A stretch of DNA of 8,280 bases from Roseobacter sp. GTDB lineage: Bacteria > Pseudomonadota > Alphaproteobacteria > Rhodobacterales > Rhodobacteraceae. Shown piece after piece: positions 1 through 3,618 of the stretch. The position numbers were made by a program, and so were the translations under genes. Where the stretch lies: NCBI GenBank assembly GCA_024636425.1, contig JAGXHB010000121.1:1-8280 (forward strand). Direction: 5' to 3'. The notes beneath the pieces are model-generated. The model was not told the DNA's origin, ran no database searches, and saw nothing but the letters and a program-made list of their open reading frames with translations. Numbering within the stretch: the first letter of the stretch is position 1; every line of letters begins with the position of its first letter.

Positions 1-596
1 CAAACGAGACCTACACGCGGGGCATCCGGAAATATCTTGAGGATGATCTGGGCCTGCCGTGCGCCTTCGCGGTCGCGCGCCTGCGCGGCAAGAAGACCGA
101 CAACGACGACGTCCGCGCCATGATGCATTCGAAGCGCCCGCTGATCGTGATGGGGTCGATCAACGAGAAGATGTACCTGGCCGAGATGAAATCCGGCCAC
201 GGCCCAGCACCAAGCTTTATCCCCGCCAGCTTTCCGGGGGCTGCGATCCGACGCGCGACGGGCACGCCTTTCATGGGCTACGCCGGTGCGACCTATCTGG
301 TGCAGGAAGTCTGCAACAGCCTGTTTGACGCGCTGTTCCATATCCTGCCGCTGGGGTCTGAAATGGACGCGGGCGACACCGCGACCCCGACACCGCTGCG
401 CCGCGATTTCCCGTGGGACGAAGACGCGCAGCGCCGTCTGGACGAGATCGTCGCGACCCACCCCATACTGACCCGCATTTCTGCGGCTAAATCCCTGCGC
501 GATGCCGCAGAGAAGGCCGCGCTCGACTCCGGTGCCGAACGCGTCGTGCTGGAGACCATTGATCGTCTGCAACCCGCCTTAGGAGGTTCAAAATGA
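1..596 (+). CDS. bchZ: Chlorophyllide a reductase subunit Z, 3' part (partial)
   Basis: BchZ pairs with BchY as the catalytic component of chlorophyllide a oxidoreductase. With the iron protein BchX it reduces ring B of chlorophyllide a on the way to bacteriochlorophyll a. The reading frame is open from base 3 and gives 197 residues, roughly the last two fifths of a protein usually near 490 residues. It belongs to the nitrogenase MoFe-like superfamily. Recognisable stretches are NETYTRGIRKYL at the left edge, RPLIVMGSINEKMYLAEM, and the segment around GYAGATYLVQEVCN followed by LFHILPLG. The position directly ahead of pufQ matches the bchCXYZ-puf order of Rhodobacter-type clusters. The stop codon overlaps the pufQ start (ATGA at 593-596), so translation is probably coupled. 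In Rhodobacter the puf promoters lie in or near the bchZ end; I could not place one here. The identification is firm; the start is outside the window. Confidence 0.95.
   Translation, partial: NETYTRGIRKYLEDDLGLPCAFAVARLRGKKTDNDDVRAMMHSKRPLIVMGSINEKMYLAEMKSGHGPAPSFIPASFPGAAIRRATGTPFMGYAGATYLVQEVCNSLFDALFHILPLGSEMDAGDTATPTPLRRDFPWDEDAQRRLDEIVATHPILTRISAAKSLRDAAEKAALDSGAERVVLETIDRLQPALGGSK
581..586 (+). promoter_or_regulatory. Ribosome binding site of pufQ
   Basis: A perfect AGGAGG lies inside the last codons of bchZ, six bases before the pufQ ATG at 593. It fixes the pufQ start and, with the ATGA overlap, suggests strong reinitiation after bchZ. Confidence 0.85.
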
Positions 597-823
597 CAGA
601 TTTCACAACAGACACACCGATGATGGAACAGCGCAGCACGCGCGGTGGCCACAAGCGCGAATACATTGCGTATTTCGCCGTCATCTTCGTGGCGACCTTG
701 CCGCTGGCCTGTCTGACCTGGGCGCTGACCGCGACCCGCCAGATGCGCCTGCCGGAGAAAAGCCCGATCAAGGCTGCCTGGAGCCAGGCCAATATCATAA
801 CGCCGATCATCTTTTCTGCATGA
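593..823 (+). CDS. pufQ: PufQ, puf operon protein in bacteriochlorophyll supply
   Basis: PufQ is a small membrane protein coded first in the puf operon of Rhodobacterales. Genetic work in Rhodobacter links it to bacteriochlorophyll formation, probably by carrying or channelling tetrapyrrole intermediates; the exact biochemistry is unsettled. The 76-residue product has a polar, charged N-terminus (about residues 1-23), a single membrane helix at about 24-46 (YIAYFAVIFVATLPLACLTW), and a short basic C-terminal tail ending in the family-like ITPIIFSA. Length is normal for PufQ. The start is fixed by the AGGAGG at 581 and the ATGA overlap with bchZ. pufB follows after a structured spacer, so pufQ is expected on the primary transcript and to be removed or degraded separately from pufBA mRNA. 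Confidence 0.93.
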   Translation: MTDFTTDTPMMEQRSTRGGHKREYIAYFAVIFVATLPLACLTWALTATRQMRLPEKSPIKAAWSQANIITPIIFSA

Positions 824-846
824 TCGTGCATTCGGAATTTCGCTGA

Positions 847-859
847 TCCCTGTCAGGGA
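847..859 (+). repeat. Small inverted repeat after pufQ
   Basis: TCCCTGTCAGGGA is a near-perfect palindrome around one central base. As RNA it can form a short stem such as TCCC/GGGA with a five-base loop. It is the first of three inverted repeats between pufQ and pufB. A role is inferred only from position: a mild end block or stabiliser at the pufQ-pufB boundary. Confidence 0.5.
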
Positions 860-871
860 CCAGTGAATAAC

Positions 872-910
872 GGCGGGGGATGAGCCCCCGTCATACCCCG
901 ACCGCGGGGG
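872..910 (+). promoter_or_regulatory. Tandem or alternative hairpins upstream of pufB
   Basis: Two stems can form side by side. The first pairs CGGGGG (874-879) with CCCCCG (885-890) around loop ATGAG and extends by a G-U and a G-C pair to 872-892. The second pairs CCCCG (896-900) with CGGGG (905-909) around ACCG. The middle arm CCCCCG (885-890) can instead pair with CGGGGG at 905-910, which would break both. In Rhodobacter the pufQ-pufB region is known to carry mRNA processing sites that create the 5' end of stable pufBA messages. A similar role is inferred here. There is no T run, so a classic terminator is unlikely. Confidence 0.6.
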
Positions 911-933
911 TTGCGCGGCTCAGTTCTATTTTC

Positions 934-940
934 CGGAGGA
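934..940 (+). promoter_or_regulatory. Ribosome binding site of pufB
   Basis: CGGAGGA sits six bases before the ATG at 947. It decides for this ATG over an in-frame TTG at 911, which would add 12 residues and has no ribosome binding site suited to it. Confidence 0.85.
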
Positions 941-946
941 AGATTC

Positions 947-1102
947 ATGGCTGATAAATCTGACCTGTCATTCACAGGTCTCACAGACGAGCAGGCCCAG
1001 GAGCTGCACTCGGTGTATATGAGCGGGTTCGCGATCTTCACGATCGTGGCCGTGGTTGCTCATATCCTGACGTACATCAAGCTTCCTTGGTTCGCTTGGT
1101 AA
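947..1102 (+). CDS. pufB: LH1 antenna complex beta polypeptide
   Basis: This is the beta subunit of the core light-harvesting complex, which rings the reaction centre and binds bacteriochlorophyll a in the intracytoplasmic membrane. The 51-residue protein has an acidic N-terminal part with the typical LTDEQAQELH, then one membrane helix at about 25-45, then the C-terminal LPWFAW. His39 in AVVAH (the AxxxH motif) is the axial ligand to bacteriochlorophyll. His21 is the second conserved histidine of beta chains. Trp48, nine residues after the ligand, is the residue that in LH1 beta hydrogen-bonds the pigment acetyl group. Length is normal. The stop codon TAA overlaps the ribosome binding site of pufA. 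Confidence 0.97.
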   Translation: MADKSDLSFTGLTDEQAQELHSVYMSGFAIFTIVAVVAHILTYIKLPWFAW

Positions 1103-1106
1103 GGAG
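1100..1106 (+). promoter_or_regulatory. Stop/Shine-Dalgarno overlap TAAGGAG, pufB to pufA
   Basis: The pufB stop TAA forms the left end of the AAGGAG ribosome binding site of pufA, nine bases before its ATG. The same heptamer recurs at the pufL-pufM and pufM-pufX junctions. It points to immediate reuse of terminating ribosomes. Confidence 0.8.
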
Positions 1107-1115
1107 ACCAACACA

Positions 1116-1283
1116 ATGGCACAATTCTACAAAATCTGGATGATCTTCGACCCACGCCGCGTTTTCGTGGCACAGGGCGTATTTCTCTTCCTGCTGGCTG
1201 TGATGATTCACCTCGTCCTGCTGAGCAACCCGAATACCAACTGGTTTACACGGGCATTCGGTGCGGAGATGGCGGCTGAGTAA
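1116..1283 (+). CDS. pufA: LH1 antenna complex alpha polypeptide
   Basis: This is the alpha subunit of the core antenna, partner of PufB in the LH1 ring. Translation from 1116 gives 55 residues starting MAQFYKIWMIFDPRRVFVAQ, which is the hallmark N-terminus of Rhodobacter-type alpha chains. One membrane helix spans about 15-36. His32 in AVMIH (AxxxH) is the axial bacteriochlorophyll ligand. Trp43, eleven residues later, is the conserved hydrogen-bond donor to the acetyl group. Together with Trp48 of PufB this predicts an ordinary LH1 absorbing near 870-880 nm (family knowledge, not measured). The C-terminal tail (FTRAFGAEMAAE) is short. The start is set by AAGGAG at 1101. A GC-rich hairpin follows the stop by about 30 bases. 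Confidence 0.97.
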   Translation: MAQFYKIWMIFDPRRVFVAQGVFLFLLAVMIHLVLLSNPNTNWFTRAFGAEMAAE

Positions 1284-1313
1284 GCCCCGATCTTCGACCA
1301 TAAATACAGCCGT

Positions 1314-1333
1314 GGGCGAGGGTATCCCCGCCC
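1314..1333 (+). promoter_or_regulatory. pufA-pufL intercistronic hairpin
   Basis: GGGCG and GGG (1314-1318, 1320-1322) pair with CCC and CGCCC (1326-1333), leaving loop TAT and one bulged A at 1319. That is eight G-C pairs, very stable. In Rhodobacter the pufA-pufL hairpins protect the pufBA segment from 3' decay, so that much more antenna than reaction centre is made. Position and strength make the same role likely here. There is no T run, so full termination is not expected. Confidence 0.75.
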
Positions 1334-1351
1334 CCGGCAAACCAAATCGCA

Positions 1352-1379
1352 GCATGACCGACGCGCGTCTGACACGTGC
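1352..1379 (+). repeat. Second inverted repeat before pufL
   Basis: GCATG (1352-1356) can pair with CGTGC (1375-1379, one G-U pair). It encloses the perfect palindrome GACGCGCGTC (1360-1369). It could be a weaker second hairpin of the intercistronic region, close to where RNase E cuts in Rhodobacter. Its role is inferred. Confidence 0.4.
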
Positions 1380-1405
1380 CCGCCGGTAAACAATGGAGTT
1401 TGAAG

Positions 1406-2236
1406 ATGGCACTGCTCAGCTTCGAAAGAAAATACCGCGTCCGGGGCGGGACGCTTGTCGGTGGTGATCTGTTCGACTTTTGGGTTGGGCCCTTTTACGT
1501 CGGCTTTTTTGGCGTCACGACTATATTTTTTACGGTCCTAGGGACCATTTTGATCTTTTACGGTGCCGCTTTGGGCGACACTTGGAACCCGTGGCTGATT
1601 TCGATCGAACCACCGTCGCTTGAGGTCGGGCTTGGCATGGCACCGCTGGCCGAAGGCGGTTTGTGGCAGATTATCACGATCTGCGCGACCGGCGCGTTCA
1701 TCAGCTGGATGATGCGCGAAGTCGAGATTTGCCGGAAACTTGGCATGGGGTATCACGTCCCCTTCGCCTTTGGCATCGCGATCCTTGCCTATGTCACGCT
1801 GGTGATCATCCGCCCCATCCTGATGGGCGCATGGGGTCACGGATTTCCTTACGGGATTTTCAGCCACCTTGATTGGGTGAACAACGTTGGCTACGCCTAC
1901 GGCAACTTCCATTATAACCCGGCGCACATGGTTGCGATCAGCTTCTTCTGGGTCACGGCAGTCGCCCTTGCCTTGCACGGATCGCTGGTTCTGTCGGCCG
2001 TCAATCCGACCAAAGGCAACGAGATCTGCACGCCTGACCACGAAGATACCTATTTCCGTGATCTGATCGGCTATTCGGTCGGTCCGCTCGGCATCCACCG
2101 CGTCGGTCTGTTCCTGGCGCTGATGGCGGGGTTCTGGAGTGCGGTCTGTATCGTGATTTCGGGAACCGTCTGGTTCGACCAGTGGGTCGTCTGGTGGGAC
2201 TGGTACCTTGAATTGCCCTGGTGGGCTGACCTGTAA
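1406..2236 (+). CDS. pufL: Photosynthetic reaction centre L subunit
   Basis: PufL and PufM form the five-helix heterodimer that binds the special pair, accessory bacteriochlorophylls, bacteriopheophytins, quinones and non-haem iron. The 276-residue protein starts MALLSFERKYRVRGG, typical of L. The ATG at 1406 is preceded by GGAG at 1395-1398. Counting Met as 1, each residue is one higher than in R. sphaeroides numbering. His174 (L173) is the special-pair ligand and His154 (L153) the accessory pigment ligand. His169 (L168) hydrogen-bonds the special pair. His191 and His231 (L190, L230) bind iron. Glu105 (L104) contacts bacteriopheophytin. Glu213, Asp214 and Ser224 (L212, L213, L223) are the proton path to QB. 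All are present, so electron transfer and quinone reduction should be fully functional. PufL is followed by pufM after 13 bases. Confidence 0.98.
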   Translation: MALLSFERKYRVRGGTLVGGDLFDFWVGPFYVGFFGVTTIFFTVLGTILIFYGAALGDTWNPWLISIEPPSLEVGLGMAPLAEGGLWQIITICATGAFISWMMREVEICRKLGMGYHVPFAFGIAILAYVTLVIIRPILMGAWGHGFPYGIFSHLDWVNNVGYAYGNFHYNPAHMVAISFFWVTAVALALHGSLVLSAVNPTKGNEICTPDHEDTYFRDLIGYSVGPLGIHRVGLFLALMAGFWSAVCIVISGTVWFDQWVVWWDWYLELPWWADL

Positions 2237-2240
2237 GGAG
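2234..2240 (+). promoter_or_regulatory. Stop/Shine-Dalgarno overlap TAAGGAG, pufL to pufM
   Basis: The pufL stop TAA runs into AAGGAG, nine bases before the pufM ATG at 2250. An ATG at 2243 in another frame ends after four codons and is ignored. This is the second copy of the motif in the operon, with the same spacing as for pufA. Confidence 0.8.
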
Positions 2241-2249
2241 ATATGAGAC

Positions 2250-3176
2250 ATGGCTGAATATCAAAACATCTTCACCCAGGTTCAGGTCCAAGGGCCAGCC
2301 GAATTGGGTGTCATAGACAGCGCCGCCACCGCAGAGCGGCGCACGAAGAAACCGGGCTTTTCCACCTTGGCGGGGCTGTTTGGCAACGCGCAGGTCGGTC
2401 CGGTGCATCTGGGCAGTTTCGGGATGATCGCAGTCGTAGGCTTTGGCCTGTGGTTCTTCATCATCGGCATGAACTTCTGGGCGCAGGCGGATTATTCTAT
2501 CGGTATCTTCTTCCGCGATCTGTTCTGGATGTCGCTGGAGCCGCCTTCCGAGGATTACGGTCTGGGCTTTGCCCCGCTCAATGAAGGCGGATGGTGGATC
2601 ATCTCCAGCTTCTTCTTTGCAGTAGGTTGTATCGCCTGGTGGGTGCGCACCTATCGCCGCGCCGAGGAACTGGGCATGGGCAAGCATGTTGCCTGGGCTT
2701 TTGCTGCATTGCTGTGGCTGATCTTCGTTCTCAACTTCTTCCGTCCGATCCTGATGGGATCGTGGTCGGTGGCGGTGCCCTACGGGATCTTCTCGCATCT
2801 GGACTGGACAAACCTCTTTTCGATCACGCATGGCAACCTGTTCTACAACCCGTTCCACGCGCTTTCGATTGCGTTCCTGTACGGATCGGCCCTGCTGTTC
2901 GCGATGCATGGGGCGACCATTCTGGCGGTGAGCCGTTTCGGTGGCGAACGCGAGATTGAACAGATTGTCGACCGTGGCACGGCATCTGAACGCGCCGCAT
3001 TGTTCTGGCGCTGGACGATGGGATTCAACGCGACGATGGAATCCATTCACCGTTGGGCTTGGTGGTTCGCTGTTCTGACACCGCTGACAGGCGGGATCGG
3101 GATACTGCTGTCCGGTACCGTTGTCGAAAACTGGTTCATCTGGGCGCAAGCCCATAACTACGCACCGCAGTACTAA
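2250..3176 (+). CDS. pufM: Photosynthetic reaction centre M subunit
   Basis: This is the M half of the reaction centre heterodimer. It has 308 residues, the same as in R. sphaeroides, and begins MAEYQNIFTQVQVQGP. With Met as 1, residues are one higher than standard numbering. His203 (M202) is the special-pair ligand and His183 (M182) the accessory pigment ligand. His220, Glu235 and His267 (M219, M234, M266) bind the iron. Trp253 (M252) stacks on QA. Tyr211 (M210) tunes primary charge separation. Leu215 (M214) keeps the bacteriopheophytin site free of a magnesium ligand. The shared L/M core is visible as RPILMGSW and VPYGIFSHLDW. The short C-terminus ending AHNYAPQY lacks an added tail, fitting a complex without bound tetraheme cytochrome. 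The stop overlaps the pufX ribosome binding site. Confidence 0.98.
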   Translation: MAEYQNIFTQVQVQGPAELGVIDSAATAERRTKKPGFSTLAGLFGNAQVGPVHLGSFGMIAVVGFGLWFFIIGMNFWAQADYSIGIFFRDLFWMSLEPPSEDYGLGFAPLNEGGWWIISSFFFAVGCIAWWVRTYRRAEELGMGKHVAWAFAALLWLIFVLNFFRPILMGSWSVAVPYGIFSHLDWTNLFSITHGNLFYNPFHALSIAFLYGSALLFAMHGATILAVSRFGGEREIEQIVDRGTASERAALFWRWTMGFNATMESIHRWAWWFAVLTPLTGGIGILLSGTVVENWFIWAQAHNYAPQY

Positions 3177-3180
3177 GGAG
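3174..3180 (+). promoter_or_regulatory. Stop/Shine-Dalgarno overlap TAAGGAG, pufM to pufX
   Basis: This is the third copy of the heptamer: the pufM stop TAA doubles as the start of AAGGAG. It lies seven bases before the pufX ATG at 3188, and a second GAG follows. Confidence 0.8.
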
Positions 3181-3187
3181 AGAGCTC

Positions 3188-3427
3188 ATGAGCGATAATA
3201 ATGACTACCTGCGTACGTCGAACGGTAACTTCCGCATCACAGCAGATGTAACCGCGCTGATGCTGAAGGGAGCCGGATACGCTGCAATCTTTTGTGTGGT
3301 CATGCTGGTGATTGCGATGGTCATGGTCTGGTTTGCCGGCCTGCTGCCACCGGAATCGAAGGAAGCGGCCGACCCGTCGCTTTCGTTTCTGATCGACCGG
3401 GTGCCTGCGACGTCAGACATCGTGTGA
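3188..3427 (+). CDS. pufX: PufX, LH1-reaction centre organising protein (divergent)
   Basis: PufX is a single-helix protein of Rhodobacterales that sits in the LH1 ring beside the reaction centre QB side. It keeps a gap for quinone/quinol exchange and in some species drives core dimers. The 79-residue product has the expected plan. It has a polar N-terminus (1-22), then LMLKGAGYA (24-32), a membrane helix at about 32-53, LPP just after it, and a soluble tail ending DIV. From memory, the R. sphaeroides protein has MMKGAGWAGG at the same place and an LP after the helix, which is the best local match. Location directly after pufM, size and topology support the call more than sequence does; PufX is known to diverge fast. 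The glycine-rich face seen in R. sphaeroides is absent after Gly30. A pufC product is excluded: no haem-binding CxxCH. Confidence 0.87.
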   Translation: MSDNNDYLRTSNGNFRITADVTALMLKGAGYAAIFCVVMLVIAMVMVWFAGLLPPESKEAADPSLSFLIDRVPATSDIV

Positions 3428-3428
3428 T

Positions 3429-3457
3429 CGTCGGGGGCGCATGATGCGCCCCTGATG
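3429..3457 (+). terminator. Strong hairpin directly after pufX
   Basis: The stem starts two bases after the pufX stop. The core GGGGCGCA (3434-3441) pairs perfectly with TGCGCCCC (3445-3452) around loop TGA. Pairing extends outward to 3429/3457 with two G-U pairs, about 13 pairs in all. No T run follows. It most likely protects the 3' end of puf mRNA or helps factor-dependent termination; the Rhodobacter puf operon also ends in hairpins. Loop plus right arm contain TGATGCGCC, repeated at 3453-3461. Confidence 0.7.
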
Positions 3458-3464
3458 CGCCGGT

Positions 3465-3492
3465 TCGGATCAGCCCGGCGGGGATGATCCGA
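3465..3492 (+). repeat. Second hairpin of the pufX-dxs spacer
   Basis: TCGGATCA (3465-3472) pairs with TGATCCGA (3485-3492). After one G/A mismatch, CCC pairs with GGG around loop GGCG. That gives 11 pairs and one mismatch. It would stack close to the preceding hairpin. Function is unknown; it may be part of a composite mRNA end. Confidence 0.6.
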
Positions 3493-3497
3493 TCTCA

Positions 3498-3525
3498 GGG
3501 ACGGTACAACTTACCGTACCGTTCC
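3498..3525 (+). repeat. Third hairpin of the pufX-dxs spacer
   Basis: GGGACGGTAC (3498-3507) pairs with GTACCGTTCC (3516-3525), with one G-U pair, around an eight-base loop. A slipped alternative pairs ACGGTA (3501-3506) with TACCGT (3512-3517). As DNA it is an inverted repeat that could also be a protein-binding site; no known operator is recognised. Confidence 0.6.
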
Positions 3526-3533
3526 GGTTCCCT

Positions 3534-3550
3534 TCCTGTTGGCGACAGGA
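3534..3550 (+). repeat. Fourth hairpin of the pufX-dxs spacer
   Basis: TCCTGT (3534-3539) pairs perfectly with ACAGGA (3545-3550) around loop TGGCG. It lies one base before the long stem that follows. No T run is present. Confidence 0.55.
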
Positions 3551-3551
3551 C

Positions 3552-3585
3552 GCGGCATCACGAGAATCCGTTCTCGTGATGCCGC
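3552..3585 (+). terminator. Perfect 15-pair hairpin ahead of dxs
   Basis: GCGGCATCACGAGAA (3552-3566) is exactly complementary to TTCTCGTGATGCCGC (3571-3585), with the tetraloop TCCG. This is the longest perfect inverted repeat I found in the window. It ends 33 bases before the dxs start. It has terminator-like strength but is followed by AAGGAA, not a T run, on the plus strand. Candidate roles are end protection of puf mRNA, a processing site that makes the 5' end of dxs mRNA, or a barrier that limits dxs read-through. Confidence 0.75.
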
Positions 3586-3592
3586 AAGGAAC

Positions 3593-3605
3593 CCAAGCTG
3601 CTTGG
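3593..3605 (+). promoter_or_regulatory. Small hairpin overlapping the dxs ribosome binding site
   Basis: CCAAG (3593-3597) pairs with CTTGG (3601-3605) around CTG. The last two G bases are the first two of the dxs Shine-Dalgarno GGAAAGG (3604-3610). If it forms, it could weaken ribosome access. The stem is short, so this is tentative. Confidence 0.4.
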
Positions 3606-3618
3606 AAAGGCACATCCT

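Noticed and set aside
911..946. Upstream TTG start for pufB adding 12 residues
   Set aside because: The added residues are not part of known beta chains, and CGGAGGA at 934 is correctly spaced for the ATG at 947.
1376..1405. Upstream GTG start for pufL adding 10 residues
   Set aside because: L subunits begin MALLSFERKYR. The GGAG at 1395 serves the ATG at 1406, and the extension has no ribosome binding site.
1393..1467. 24-codon out-of-frame reading frame starting at an ATG over the pufL ribosome binding site
   Set aside because: It has no Shine-Dalgarno of its own and no conserved features; it is most likely chance.
1538..2251. A 237-codon minus-strand frame opposite pufL
   Set aside because: Charged, low-complexity product with no family likeness. 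It is fully explained as the complement of pufL.
2001..3155. A 384-codon open frame on the minus strand opposite pufL and pufM
   Set aside because: It is a mirror of the strongly conserved pufLM coding. Its product is rich in Arg, Pro, His and Gln with no recognisable domain, and GC-rich genes commonly leave such frames on the opposite strand.
3465..3525. Possible PpsR/CrtJ operator in the pufX-dxs spacer
   Set aside because: The inverted repeats here do not fit TGT-N12-ACA, and I found no matching pair by eye in the intergenic regions.
3177..3618. Possible pufC (tetraheme cytochrome) after pufM, as found in many Roseobacter relatives
   Set aside because: The gene after pufM is a 79-residue single-helix protein without CxxCH, and the rest of the region is non-coding up to dxs.
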